64,000 nt of DNA from positions 7,787,001-7,851,000 of the forward strand of contig NZ_JAMZEC010000001.1 of NCBI RefSeq assembly GCF_024172185.1, read 5' to 3'. A model generated the notes under the pieces. The model did not search any database. It was not told the DNA's origin and saw nothing but the letters and a program-made list of their open reading frames with translations. The position numbers were made by a program, and so were the translations under genes. How positions within the stretch are numbered: the first letter of the stretch is position 1; each line of letters starts with the position of its first letter. This stretch comes from Nonomuraea roseoviolacea subsp. carminata (GTDB lineage: Bacteria; Actinomycetota; Actinomycetes; Streptosporangiales; Streptosporangiaceae). Of this stretch, positions 40,751-49,322 are shown piece by piece.

Positions 40751-41344
40751 ATGGCCACCACCGACGCCCTCACCCCCGAGCGCATCCTCGAAGCCACCGA
40801 GGAGGTGCTGCGCCGCCACGGCCCCGCCAAGGCGACCGTGGTCGACGTGGCCCGCGCGCTCGGCGTCAGCCATGGCAGCGTCTACCGGCACTTCCGGACG
40901 AAGACGGCGCTGCGCGAGGCCGTGACCCAGCGCTGGCTCGACCGCACATCCAGGGCGCTGTCGGGCGTCGTCGCGGGCTCCGAGCCGCCGGAGACGAGGC
41001 TGCGGCGCTGGCTGGCCGAGCTGTTCGCCGCCAAGCGCCGCAAGGTCGGCGACGACCCGGAGCTGTTCGCGACGTACATGGTGCTGGTGGGGGAGACCAG
41101 CGCGGTCGTCAACCGCCACCGGGCCGACCTCACGGGGCAGCTCGCCCGGATCATCCACGAGGGCCTCGAACGCGGCGAGTTCGCGCCGGCGGGGGCGTCG
41201 CCTGAGGTGCTGGCGCGTGCGGTGTTCGACGCCACGGGCCGCTTCCACGACCCGGCCTACGCCCGGGAGTGGGCCGATCCGGGGATCGACGCCGAGTTCA
41301 CGGCCCTGGTGGATCTCGTGCTGCGCGGCCTCAGAGCTCCCTGA
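40751..41344 (+). CDS. TetR-family regulator downstream of the aldo-keto reductase
   Basis: 197 aa from ATG 40751. HTH: KATVVDVARALGVSHGSVYRHFRTKTALREAV, then a YcdC-like C-terminal domain (RWLAELFAAKRRKVGDDPELFATYMVLVGET). There is no Shine-Dalgarno, but TACGGT (40738-40743) ends 7 nt before the ATG, so it has its own probable leaderless start besides read-through from the reductase. A GTG at 40721 overlapping the reductase stop is the alternative start. Confidence 0.9.
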   Translation: MATTDALTPERILEATEEVLRRHGPAKATVVDVARALGVSHGSVYRHFRTKTALREAVTQRWLDRTSRALSGVVAGSEPPETRLRRWLAELFAAKRRKVGDDPELFATYMVLVGETSAVVNRHRADLTGQLARIIHEGLERGEFAPAGASPEVLARAVFDATGRFHDPAYAREWADPGIDAEFTALVDLVLRGLRAP

Positions 41345-41451
41345 CACTCACCGCCGCCCGGCCCCGGCGGGGCCTCTCCGGCAGGCGACCACCACTCAGG
41401 GACGGTGGCCGTGCCGGGGGCGACGGCTTGGGGCCCGTATCGAAGTCCGCT

Positions 41452-41523
41452 ATCAACCGGCTCAGACCGGCCGTGCGCTACGAAGCCACGGTCCTCATCG
41501 CCGCAATCAACGAATGGCTCTGA
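41452..41523 (+). pseudogene. C-terminal scrap of an IS5-family transposase
   Basis: The frame INRLRPAVRYEATVLIAAI-NEWL-stop resembles the end of IS5-family transposases (INRL-x-RYDK-x-A-x-RYEATVLIAAINEWL), with about ten residues deleted between INRL and AVRYEA. Upstream, 41345-41451 does not continue the match in one frame. No terminal repeat or target duplication is seen. It sits next to the unusually AT-rich ridA gene, so the two may mark a past mobile insertion. Confidence 0.5.
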
Positions 41524-41569
41524 ACCGGCTTCTCACCCTGTCCGCTTGCGCCAGGTTGAACGCTTGCGC

Positions 41570-41986
41570 TCAGGAGTCAAGTACGGCGGCGACGGCTTCG
41601 ATCTCGACGAGCTGGTCGGCGTAACCAAGCACGGTGACTCCCATCAAGGTGCTCGGTACGTCATGTTCACCGAACGACTCCCGGACTATCTTCCAGGCAG
41701 CCCCCAGATCTTCCTGCCGGGTGGACGCGACGAGAACCCTTGTGCTGATGACGTCCTGCAATGATGCGCCAGCGTCAGCGAGGGCCGTCTGCAGGTTCTC
41801 GATGGCTTTCGCTGCCTGACCTGCGTAGTCCCCAATCGCCGCCGTCGAGCCGTCCTCGTTCAGGGGACACGCTCCGGCGAGGAAGATGAGTCGTGACTCG
41901 GCAGGCGCCGTGGCTGCATAAGCGTACTGAGCGACGTCGGACAGAGAGGCGGAGCGGATCAAAGTGACGGCGCCAGGCATGGCCAC
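41570..41986 (-). CDS. RidA/YjgF-family enamine or imine deaminase
   Basis: 138 aa. Family features include the trimeric chorismate-mutase-like fold pattern, IFLAGACPLNEDGSTAAIGDYAGQAAKAIENLQTALADAGASLQDV and the STLMGVTVLGYADQLVEIEAVA C-terminus. The conserved substrate-binding Arg is present in STRVLVAS. GTG 41986 follows AAAGGA; ATG 41980 is the alternative. The GC content (about 59%) is clearly below the neighbours, consistent with acquisition alongside the IS5 scrap. It may detoxify reactive enamines from PLP enzymes. Confidence 0.9.
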   Translation of the reverse strand: MAMPGAVTLIRSASLSDVAQYAYAATAPAESRLIFLAGACPLNEDGSTAAIGDYAGQAAKAIENLQTALADAGASLQDVISTRVLVASTRQEDLGAAWKIVRESFGEHDVPSTLMGVTVLGYADQLVEIEAVAAVLDS

Positions 41987-42307
41987 TCACGTCCTTTCGC
42001 ATAGGGGACAAAGCGACCATGCTGGCATGGGCATGTGACTGCCGCCTCCTCTTTTCGCTCGGCGGTCCGGGTCGGCGGCCGCTCGGTGACGACGGCTCAG
42101 GGGGTGACCGATCAGCGGGACGGCTCGGCGGCGGTGCCGGCCGAGGGATGGCCACGAGCGTCCCGTCGGCAAGCCCGCCCACCTGCCGGGCGCCATCAGC
42201 GGCGAGGTCACGTGTGCGCTCGCGCCGTCCCCCATGGTGAGCCACTTGGGGCGGGGCCGCTCAAGAGGCGACGGCTCACGAACGGTGGCGGATCGGGGCC
42301 TTGGCGC
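41987..42307. other. Gene-free stretch
   Basis: About 320 bp between the ridA start and the end of the fusion gene. Short frames on both strands have no family resemblance and no start signals. I see no terminator, operator or repeat here. Confidence 0.6.
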
Positions 42308-44152
42308 TCAGGGGCGGCGGCGGGCGACCATGACCGCGTCGTGGATCGTGATGTCGCGCCCCTCCGGGTCCACCACCGCGCGCGGCCGGGCCTCGGCCGT
42401 CACCACCTCCCACACGTCCGGCTCCAGCCCGGACGCCACCTCCTCGGCCGTGTACATCATGTCCGGGAAGTGCATCCGATGCGCCGTGGTCCGCAGGTCG
42501 CGCGGATGGTGGCCGACGATCAGCAGCGTCCCGCCCGGAGCCACCGCGGCGGCCAGCCGCGCGAACAACTCCCGCCGTTCCGTGCCCGGCAGGTGCATGA
42601 ACTGCGCCGACACCAGGTCGTACGCGCCTGCGTCCGGCACATACTCGCGCAGGTCCGCGTGGACCCACTCGACCCGTTCGCCGACGCCCGCCTCCGCCGC
42701 GTGGGCGGCGGCCCGCTCCAGCGCCGTGGTCGAGATGTCGGTACCCGTCACCCGCCAGCCGCGCCCCGCGAGCCACACCGCGTCGGCGCCCTCCCCGCTG
42801 CCCACGTCCAGCGCCCGCCCGGGGACCAGATCGGCGGCCTCGGCCACGAGCTGCGGGTTCGGCCGGCCGCTCCAGATCGCGGGCCGGGCGCGGTAGCGCT
42901 CCTCCCAGCCCTCCCGCTCGAACATCGTCCTCATGCTGCGCCGATACGCCTCCACGGCGGCGCGGCGGTCCTCGGCGACCAGGTCGGCGTTGATCGCCGC
43001 CGCGGCGCTGAGCCCGGCCGCGGCCGAGGTCAGGACCTGGGCGCCCGCGTCGGCCACGTTGCCCGCCACCCACACTCCCGGCTCGGCCGTGGCGCCGGTG
43101 TGGTCGGCGGGGATGCGGTCGCCGACGACCTGCCCGCCCATCTCGATCTCCACGGGCTTCAGCCCCAGCGGCTCCAGCACCTCCGCCCGCGCCGTGAGCC
43201 GCGCCCCGACGACCACGACGTCCAGCTCCACGACCTCGCCCGTCACCAGCCGCACGCCGGTGAGCCGGTCGTCCGACACCTCGACCGCCGCGACCGGCTC
43301 CTCCACCACGACGACGCCGCGCGCCGCCAGCGCCTCAGCCTCCTCGGAGCCCGGCGCCGGGGCCTCGCCCAGAGGCAGCAACAGCACGTGGGGGCTCCAC
43401 TGCCGCCACAGGTGCGCGAGGTGGGTCGCGACCGGCCCGCCGGCGAGGACGCCGATCCGCCGGTCGCGCACCTCCCAGCCGTGGCAGTACGGGCAGCTCA
43501 GCACGTCCCGGCCCCACCGCTCGGCCAGGCCGGGCACGTCGGGCAGCTCGTCGGTGAGCCCGGTGGCCACCAGGAGCCGCCGCGCCCGCACCCGCCGCCC
43601 ACCGTCGAGCGTCACGACGAATCCGCCGTCGCGGGACCCAGCCTCATGCGCCGCGGCTGTGTGAGGTTCGGTCTCGTGCGGCGCGGCTGCGTGAGGCGCG
43701 GTCTCGTGCGGCGCGGCCGTGTGAGGTGCGGCCTCCTTGATCCCTGTGTCGCGGGATCCGGCGTCATCGGGGGAGCCCACGGACGGGGAACCCACGGATG
43801 GGGACCCCACGGACGGGGAACCCATGGGCGGGGACCCCACGGACGGGGGCGCCGCGGACACCGCGTCGTGGCGGGCCACGTGCGCCACGCGGCCGGTGAC
43901 GACCTCGCCGCCGTAGCGGGTCACCTCATCGCGCCCGTCCGCCAGCAGGTCGCGGGGCGGGGTGGCGTCCCTGCCCAGGTAGTTGTGCATGTGCCGGGCG
44001 GGCGCGTTGCGCGGCTCGCCGGCGTCCACCACCAGCACGGACCGGCGGGCCCGCGCCAGCGCCAGGGCCCCGCTGAGCCCGGCGGGGCCGCCACCCACCA
44101 CCACGACGTCGTACACCTCGTCTGCCATGCCGTCCGCCATGTCGTCTGTCAT
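42308..44152 (-). CDS. Thioredoxin-reductase-like oxidoreductase fused to a SAM methyltransferase
   Basis: 614 aa from ATG 44152 (GAAGGGAA upstream). Residues 12-400 follow the thioredoxin reductase plan: FAD motif VVVGGGPAGLSGALALARARR, redox-active C220-P-Y-C223, NADP motif GVLAGGPVATHLAHL and WVAGNVADAGAQVLTSAA. Residues 410-614 are a class I methyltransferase with motif I ALDVGSGEGADAVWLA and motif II VTGTDIS. RefSeq names such bifunctional proteins in actinobacteria. The FAD domain is interrupted by about 80 low-complexity residues (97-176) made of GSPSV and APHETA-type repeats. Divergent from an XRE-cupin regulator. Substrate unknown. Confidence 0.88.
   Translation of the reverse strand: MTDDMADGMADEVYDVVVVGGGPAGLSGALALARARRSVLVVDAGEPRNAPARHMHNYLGRDATPPRDLLADGRDEVTRYGGEVVTGRVAHVARHDAVSAAPPSVGSPPMGSPSVGSPSVGSPSVGSPDDAGSRDTGIKEAAPHTAAPHETAPHAAAPHETEPHTAAAHEAGSRDGGFVVTLDGGRRVRARRLLVATGLTDELPDVPGLAERWGRDVLSCPYCHGWEVRDRRIGVLAGGPVATHLAHLWRQWSPHVLLLPLGEAPAPGSEEAEALAARGVVVVEEPVAAVEVSDDRLTGVRLVTGEVVELDVVVVGARLTARAEVLEPLGLKPVEIEMGGQVVGDRIPADHTGATAEPGVWVAGNVADAGAQVLTSAAAGLSAAAAINADLVAEDRRAAVEAYRRSMRTMFEREGWEERYRARPAIWSGRPNPQLVAEAADLVPGRALDVGSGEGADAVWLAGRGWRVTGTDISTTALERAAAHAAEAGVGERVEWVHADLREYVPDAGAYDLVSAQFMHLPGTERRELFARLAAAVAPGGTLLIVGHHPRDLRTTAHRMHFPDMMYTAEEVASGLEPDVWEVVTAEARPRAVVDPEGRDITIHDAVMVARRRP
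43625..43864. repeat. In-frame tandem repeats inside the fusion gene
   Basis: Two arrays sit side by side within codons 97-176. One has 15-bp units (GGAACCCACGGATGG type, encoding G-S-P-S-V); the other has 30-bp units with CTCGTGCGGCGCGGCTGCGT-type sequence, encoding H-E-T-x-P-H-x-A-A-P. Unit lengths are multiples of three, so the frame survives. The flanking enzyme sequence is conserved, showing the array is an insertion between the FAD-binding strands. Confidence 0.85.
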
Positions 44153-44227
44153 GATCTTCCCTTCACCGCTCATGTGCAGGGCCAAGGTGCAACGCCGGAG
44201 GCGGGTTCGACAAGTAATGTTGCTGCT

Positions 44228-44815
44228 ATGGCAAATGACGAGGGCGACGCTGTCCTGGCGGCGGTCGGGCCGAGGTTGCGCGCGCTGCGCAGGCAGCGGG
44301 GCGCGACGCTGAGCCAGCTCGCGGAGACCACCGGCATCTCGGTGAGCACGCTGTCGCGCCTGGAATCGGGTGGGCGGCGGCCCACCCTGGAGTTGCTGCT
44401 GCCGCTGGCCAAGGCGTACCAGGTGTCGCTGGACGACCTGGTCGGCGCGCCGGCCACGGGCGACCCGCGCGTGCGTCCGCAGCCGATCGTCCGTCACGGC
44501 GTGACGTTCCTCCCGCTGACCCGCCGCTCGGGCGGTCTGCAGGCGTTCAAGCAGATCCTGCCCCCGGGCACGCCGTACGGCCACGACGAGCCGCAGACGC
44601 ACGAGGGCTACGAGTGGCTGTACGTGCTGTCGGGCCGCCTGCGGCTGCGGCTGGCCGAGCACGATCTCCTGCTGACGGCGGGGGAGGCCGCCGAGTTCGA
44701 CACCCACCTCCCGCACCTGATCTCCAACCCGGGTCCGGAGCCCGCGGAGGTGCTCAACCTGTTCGGCCCGCAGGGGGAGCGCCTGCACGTCCGCGCCCGC
44801 CCCAAGCAGAGCTGA
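44228..44815 (+). CDS. XRE-family regulator with a cupin sensor domain
   Basis: 195 aa. HTH: LRALRRQRGATLSQLAETTGISVSTLSRLESGGRRPTLELLLPLAKAYQVSLDDLV (13-68), then a cupin (about 85-185) with GYEWLYVLSGRLRLRLAEHDLLLTAGEAAEFDTHLPHLI. Such proteins sense small molecules such as sugars, amines or phosphonates. There is no Shine-Dalgarno; TAATGT (44215-44220) ends 7 nt before the ATG, implying a leaderless mRNA. Divergent from the oxidoreductase-methyltransferase fusion, which it probably controls. Confidence 0.92.
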   Translation: MANDEGDAVLAAVGPRLRALRRQRGATLSQLAETTGISVSTLSRLESGGRRPTLELLLPLAKAYQVSLDDLVGAPATGDPRVRPQPIVRHGVTFLPLTRRSGGLQAFKQILPPGTPYGHDEPQTHEGYEWLYVLSGRLRLRLAEHDLLLTAGEAAEFDTHLPHLISNPGPEPAEVLNLFGPQGERLHVRARPKQS

Positions 44816-44964
44816 CGGCCCAGCGGCGCCCGGAGCGTGAGGAACGCGTTCCTGATCCGGCGCGGCCGTTCACGCTCGTGACGGCTCGCACGGCCCGCGA
44901 CAGTCATGCGATCCTTACGACCTGCCCCGCCTCCCGGGGCAGCCGGACGGCGGAGAGGTGCACG

Positions 44965-45327
44965 GTGGTGGTGAAGGACGAAGAGGCGCCGGCCACTGTG
45001 CTGTGGCGTCCGACGGGCCCCGAAGAGCTGGAGCTCGTCCGGCGGTCGGGCTGGCGCGCCTGGCCGCCCCGGCTCCCCGAGCAGCCGATCTTCTACCCGG
45101 TGCTCGACGAGGAGTACGCCGTCAGGATCGCCCGGGAGTGGAACGTCCTGCACCACGGAGTGGGTTACGTGACCCGGTTCCGGGTCGAGACCCGGTTCCT
45201 GGAGCGCTACCCGGTCCGGCAGGCCGGCGGCAGGACCATCCTGGAGCTGTGGGTTCCGGCCGAGGAGCTGGACGAGTTCAACGCCCATCTGGTCGGCCCG
45301 ATCGAGGTGGTGCACGAGTTCCGGTGA
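44965..45327 (+). CDS. Conserved small protein (often named ADP-ribosylation/crystallin J1)
   Basis: 120 aa from GTG 44965, preceded by GGAGAGG. Dense in aromatic and charged residues: LWRPTGPEELELVRRSGWRAWPPRLPEQPIFYPVLDEEYAVRIAREWN. Similar short proteins in actinobacteria carry the name ADP-ribosylation/crystallin J1, but I see none of the metal-binding motifs of ADP-ribosylglycohydrolases, so that name is probably uninformative. No clear operon partner. Confidence 0.7.
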   Translation: MVVKDEEAPATVLWRPTGPEELELVRRSGWRAWPPRLPEQPIFYPVLDEEYAVRIAREWNVLHHGVGYVTRFRVETRFLERYPVRQAGGRTILELWVPAEELDEFNAHLVGPIEVVHEFR

Positions 45328-45348
45328 CCGTTCCCGCGTGACCGCGCC

Positions 45349-45543
45349 TCAGCGAGCGGAGGCGAGGAGGGGGGCCTGTGCCGGGCTCGACCTCAGCACC
45401 GTGACCGCGAGCAGGGGCAGCGCCAGCGTCATGAACTGGTCCCCGAACAGCGACAGCGACTGCCCGGCCCAGAGCAGCCCGAAGTCCCGGCGCGCCGCCG
45501 CCCGCGTACGGCCCGCCACGTCGGGGCCGTCCGGCAGGGGCAT
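45349..45543 (-). pseudogene. Truncated MFS transporter (first 65 residues only)
   Basis: From ATG 45543 the frame reads DFGLLWAGQSLSLFGDQFM then TLALPLLAVTVL, the start of TM1 in ArsR-associated MFS exporters, and stops with TGA at 45351-45349. Full-length members have about 400 residues; the next gene converges and no more of the transporter is found. It lies directly downstream of the ArsR fragment, in the order seen in intact ArsR-MFS pairs, so it is the remnant of a decayed cassette. Confidence 0.7.
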
Positions 45544-45705
45544 CACGGCCGCACCCGGACACGGCGGCCGGGGACCTGGCGCGGCGGGCCTTGCGGATGG
45601 TGGAGCACGCCGTCCATCGTGGCCGAGCCCCGGCCGGGACCGATGGCGGATATCGGACCTCGCGCCGCGCGGCCGGGCTCGGCTCAGGCCGTCGCCGGTC
45701 GAGCC

Positions 45706-45952
45706 TCAGCGGGGGGCGGGCCGGGCCTGGAGGACGTCGCCGAGCTCGGCGGTGAAGCGGGCGACGCGTTCCTCGTCCCGCCGGTGGTGCGTCCCCGTGC
45801 CGCACGTGCGTGGAGACGACCAGCCCGGCACGCTCCAGCGCCGCCATGCAGGACGAGACGGTCGACTGGGCGAGACCGAGCTTGCCCTGGATGTGGCTGA
45901 CGCACACGCCGACCTCGTGCGGGCCGGCGATGCCCTCGTGGAAGCGCGACAG
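45706..45952 (-). pseudogene. ArsR-family regulator remnant with frameshift
   Basis: VCVSHIQGKLGLAQSTVSSCMAALERAGLVVSTHVRHG is the recognition part of an ArsR winged helix (HTH plus wing). The frame then shifts; in another frame it continues RRDEERVARFTAELGDVL to a TGA at 45708-45706. The first half is missing because the upstream dienelactone hydrolase gene ends at 45953. A truncated 5' end plus an internal frameshift mark it as a pseudogene. It is the partner of the MFS fragment downstream. Confidence 0.65.
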
Positions 45953-46531
45953 TCAGGCGACGGGCCCCAGGAACGCCAGCGTGCGGGTGAGCAGCAGCGC
46001 GGCGGCGTCCGCGTCGTAGGAGGGCAGCGTGCGGTCGGCGAAGTAGTGCTGGTCGCCGGGATAGAGGAACAGCTCGCCCTGCCCGGCCGACTTGACGACC
46101 TCCCGGGCGAAGTCGAGATCGCCCTCGCCGGCGAAGACGGGATCGGCGTCCATGCCGTGCACCTGGACCGGCACGCCGTCCGGCCACGCGTCGCCGAACT
46201 CCGAGAGCGGCACGCAGGCGTAGTACAGCAGCGCGCCGCGGGCGCCGGGCCGGGTCTGCGCCAGCTTCTGCGCGGGCAGCACGCCGAGGGAGAAACCGGC
46301 GTAGACCAGGCCCGCGGGCAGGCTCTCGACCGCCCGGGTGCCGCGCTCGATCACCGCGCCGAAGCCGATGTCCTGGACGTACGCCATCCCTTCCTCGATG
46401 CCGCCGAACGTGCGGCCCTCGAACAGGTCAGGCGTGTGGACGGTGTGCCCGGCGCGGCGCAGTTCGCCGGCGAACGCGGTGACGCCCGGCGTGAGCCCCA
46501 GCGCGTGATGGAACAGGACGATCTCGGCCAT
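45953..46531 (-). CDS. Dienelactone-hydrolase-family alpha/beta hydrolase
   Basis: 192 aa from ATG 46531. The N-terminus IVLFHHALGLTPGVTAFAGELRRAGHTVHTPDLFEG matches the DLH family. The nucleophile elbow is YAGFSLGVLPA with Ser in place of the usual Cys of dienelactone hydrolase, and the catalytic His is in LYPGDQHYF. This Ser variant occurs in family members acting on other esters. It ends where the ArsR remnant begins. Confidence 0.85.
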   Translation of the reverse strand: MAEIVLFHHALGLTPGVTAFAGELRRAGHTVHTPDLFEGRTFGGIEEGMAYVQDIGFGAVIERGTRAVESLPAGLVYAGFSLGVLPAQKLAQTRPGARGALLYYACVPLSEFGDAWPDGVPVQVHGMDADPVFAGEGDLDFAREVVKSAGQGELFLYPGDQHYFADRTLPSYDADAAALLLTRTLAFLGPVA

Positions 46532-46650
46532 GGTGCCCCCTGGCTGCCTTCCGCGACGTGGGTGATCCGTGACAGTAAGCCATGTCCGCTCGACCTTGTC
46601 GAACGCGCCGAGCGCCCACGTGGCCCGGTCGCGTGACGCCTCGAACCGGC

Positions 46651-46690
46651 GCACGGGCGGCGACGGGCGGCGACGGGCGGCGACGGGCGG
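46651..46690. repeat. 10-bp tandem repeat CGACGGGCGG, about four copies
   Basis: CGACGGGCGG repeats exactly at 46661, 46671 and 46681, with a near copy at 46651. It sits in the 208-bp gap between the divergent DLH-like and HAD genes; nothing else recognisable is there. Confidence 0.8.
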
Positions 46691-46739
46691 CCGGACGCGG
46701 TGATGCTTCCGACGCCGATCGCGTGGGCACACACGGGAC

Positions 46740-47471
46740 ATGCCCATGGGGAAGCTCGATCCGGCGTCCATCCGCGTGGTGGCCTGTGACATCTTCGGCA
46801 CGACCGTCGACTGGCGCACCGGGGTCGCCGACCAGGCCGCCCGGATCGCCGCCGGTCACGGCGTCGGCCTGGACGCCGGCGCGTTCGCCGACGCCTGGCG
46901 CGAGCGCTACCTGCCGTCCCTGCGGCGCGTGAACCGGGGCGAGCGCGACTGGGCCGGCCTCGACACCCTGCACCGCGAGTCGCTGGACGACCTCCTCGCC
47001 GAGCGCGGCGTCGCCGGCGCCTTCGACGACGCGGCCCGCCGGAGCCTCGTCCACGCCTGGCACCGCCTGCCCGCCTGGGACGACGCGGCGCCCGGACTGG
47101 CCCGGCTGCGGCGCCGCTTCGTGGTGACCACCCTGTCGAACGGCGGATTCGCGCTGCTGACCACCCTGGTCAAGGCCGCGGGGCTGCCCTTCGACTGCAT
47201 CGTGTCGGCCGAGCTCGCCCGCGCCTACAAACCGGCGCCCCGGGCCTACCTCACCGTCGCCGAACTGCTCGACGTCGAGCCCGCGCAGGTCCTGCTGGTC
47301 GCCGCGCACCGATGGGACGTCGACGGCGCCCGCGAGGCGGGGCTCGCCACCGCGTTCCTGGAACGGCCGCTGGAGAAGGGGCCCGGCCGCACCGCCGACC
47401 GGGCGGCCGACGTCACCGCCGATCTCACCGTGACCGGCTTCGACCACCTGGCGGACGTCCTGGGCTGCTGA
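46740..47471 (+). CDS. HAD-superfamily hydrolase, haloacid dehalogenase type II
   Basis: 243 aa. Motif I nucleophile D17 (VVACDIFGTTVDW), motif II Ser/Asn (TLSNGGFALL), motif III Lys (ARAYKPAPRAYLTVA). The LSNG and YKPAP residues match L-2-haloacid dehalogenases, which use an Asp nucleophile to displace halide; some relatives are phosphatases. ATG 46740 (or 46746). The 3' end overlaps the convergent AraC gene by 47 bp. Confidence 0.88.
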   Translation: MPMGKLDPASIRVVACDIFGTTVDWRTGVADQAARIAAGHGVGLDAGAFADAWRERYLPSLRRVNRGERDWAGLDTLHRESLDDLLAERGVAGAFDDAARRSLVHAWHRLPAWDDAAPGLARLRRRFVVTTLSNGGFALLTTLVKAAGLPFDCIVSAELARAYKPAPRAYLTVAELLDVEPAQVLLVAAHRWDVDGAREAGLATAFLERPLEKGPGRTADRAADVTADLTVTGFDHLADVLGC

Positions 47472-48354
47472 GGGACGCCGGGGCCGCGGCGTCGGTGGCC
47501 GATCGGCTGCGCCGCCGGTACTCGGTGGGCGTCAGCCCGACCAGCGTACGGAAGCGGCGGGCGAAGTAGGTCGGGTCGTCCCAGCCGACCGCGGCGCCGA
47601 CCCGGGCGGCCGGCAGGGACGAGTGCGCCAGCAGGGTGGCGGCCCGCTCGGCCCGCAGCCGGGCCAGGAAGTCCAGCGGCGTCACCCCGACGTACCGCCT
47701 GAACAGCCGGCCGAGATAGGCGGCGTCCAGGCTGACCGCGCGGGCGAGGTCGTCCAGCCGCCACGGATGGGCGGGCTCCGCCTCCAGCCGGGCGACGGTG
47801 GCGGCGACGGCGGGATGGACGGCGGGCCCGGGCGCCGCCGGTCCTGGGTCGCGGCCGTCGGCCAGGACGCCGAGCACGGTGACCAGCCGGCCCAGCACCC
47901 GGCCCGGCCGGTTCCGATCGGCTCCGAGGTCGCGTTCGAGCAGGCCGATCTCCGCGATGGCCTCCTCGGCGGCGGCCGGATCCACGGCGGTCACCGCCAC
48001 GCCGTGGGTGCCGGACGCCACCGGGTCGGTCCACAGCATCCGGCGCAGCATCGGCAGGTCGTACAGCGCCGCCAGCTCGGCCCGCAGCGCCTGGGCGGAC
48101 AGGCAGCAGTTGGCGACCGTCAGGTCCGCGCAGTCCCGGAACCCGTGCCAGGCGCCGGGGCGCAGCACGATGACCTGGCCGGGCCGTAGCGGGTGCTCGC
48201 CCTGGCTGGTCACGTGCCGGCCGTGACCGGTCCCGATCACCGCGATCTCGAGGAAGTCGTGCGCGTGCGCCTCGACGTCGAGGTCCAGGAGGTGGACGCC
48301 GCCCAGGACCGGGCCTCCGGTGAACAGCGCGTGCTCGTGCAGTGTGGCCGGCAT
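47425..48354 (-). CDS. AraC-family transcriptional regulator
   Basis: 309 aa. N-terminal cupin-like sensor (HAHDFLEIAVIGTGHGRHVTSQGEHPLRPGQVIVLRPGAWHGF) and a C-terminal double HTH (HPWRLDDLARAVSLDAAYLGRLFRRYVGVTPLDFLARLRAERAATLL then SSLPAARVGAAVGWDDPTYFARRFRTLVGLTPTEYRRR). Divergent from the PhyH dioxygenase across 100 bp, it is the probable activator of that gene. Confidence 0.93.
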   Translation of the reverse strand: MPATLHEHALFTGGPVLGGVHLLDLDVEAHAHDFLEIAVIGTGHGRHVTSQGEHPLRPGQVIVLRPGAWHGFRDCADLTVANCCLSAQALRAELAALYDLPMLRRMLWTDPVASGTHGVAVTAVDPAAAEEAIAEIGLLERDLGADRNRPGRVLGRLVTVLGVLADGRDPGPAAPGPAVHPAVAATVARLEAEPAHPWRLDDLARAVSLDAAYLGRLFRRYVGVTPLDFLARLRAERAATLLAHSSLPAARVGAAVGWDDPTYFARRFRTLVGLTPTEYRRRSRSATDAAAPASLSSPGRPPGGRSRSR

Positions 48355-48454
48355 GTCGGGATCGTACGACTGCTCGCCGCGATCGGCCTAGCTCGCGGCG
48401 GTACGCCGCGACGAGGCTTGTGGTGTCCCGAACACGCGGATCGCGGAGGTAGGA

Positions 48455-49246
48455 ATGGCGACGACCACGAACGAGCAGTACGTCGGCGACGTCGGAGCCG
48501 ACGGGCGGGTGCCGGAGGAGCTGGTGGCGGCGTACCGCGAACACGGTTTCGTCCGAGTGCGCGGTGTCCTCGGCCCCGGCGAGGTCGAGCGCTTCCGGGC
48601 GAGCGCCGAGGAGTTCCTGGCGGCGCATCGCGCGGAGAGCCTGGAGAAGCAGGGTGTCTTCAGCCAGCTCGTCAACGTCTGGCAGCGCGACCGGACGCTG
48701 CGCGAGCTCACGCTCCATCCGCGGCTCGCCCGCATCGCCGAGCAGCTCGCCGGCTTCCCGCTGCGGCTCTGGCACGACCAGATGCTGGTCAAGGAGCCGC
48801 ACAACAACGCCGCCACGGAGTTCCACCAGGACCGGCCGTACTGGCCGCACACGGGTGACCGGCTCCCGCTGTCGGCGTGGATCGCGCTGGTCGACGTGCC
48901 GCCGGAGCGCGGCTGCATGACGTTCCTGCCCGGCACCCAGGATCGCACCGGCCTGCGCCCGCAGGACCTCCACCACGAGGAGGACCTGTTCGAGATGGAC
49001 CCGTCCCTGCGCTGGATCCCCCGGGTCACGCTGCCGCTGCGCGCCGGCGACTGCACCTTCCACAGCGGCTACACCGGCCACATGGCGCTGCCCAACCGCA
49101 CCGACCAGGCCCGGCTCGCGCACGTCACGATCTACATGGACGAGGAGACGCGCTACGACGGCGGCGGGCACGTCGTGACCGACCCGCTCGGGCTCGCCGC
49201 GGGCGACCGGCTGGACGGCGACGCCTTCCCCCGCCCCTGGGCGTAG
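48455..49246 (+). CDS. Phytanoyl-CoA dioxygenase-family (PhyH) Fe(II)/2-oxoglutarate oxygenase
   Basis: 263 aa from ATG 48455 with GCGGAGG. The iron-binding facial triad begins H124-Q-D126 (EFHQDRPYW), with the distal His in FHSGYTGHMA and the 2-oxoglutarate Arg likely nearby. The family hydroxylates lipids or natural products with O2 and 2-oxoglutarate. Divergent from an AraC regulator with a cupin sensor, so it is probably induced by its substrate. Confidence 0.9.
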   Translation: MATTTNEQYVGDVGADGRVPEELVAAYREHGFVRVRGVLGPGEVERFRASAEEFLAAHRAESLEKQGVFSQLVNVWQRDRTLRELTLHPRLARIAEQLAGFPLRLWHDQMLVKEPHNNAATEFHQDRPYWPHTGDRLPLSAWIALVDVPPERGCMTFLPGTQDRTGLRPQDLHHEEDLFEMDPSLRWIPRVTLPLRAGDCTFHSGYTGHMALPNRTDQARLAHVTIYMDEETRYDGGGHVVTDPLGLAAGDRLDGDAFPRPWA

Positions 49247-49322
49247 GCGGCCCGGCTCAGGACGGGCGCGGGAGGACGGGTGCGGGGGCCGGGCGCGATG
49301 GGCCGGGCGCGAGGGGCCGGGC

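Noticed and set aside
42019..42240. Short plus-strand gene between ridA and the fusion gene
   Set aside because: No recognisable domain, no ribosome site, and overlapping shadow frames on both strands.
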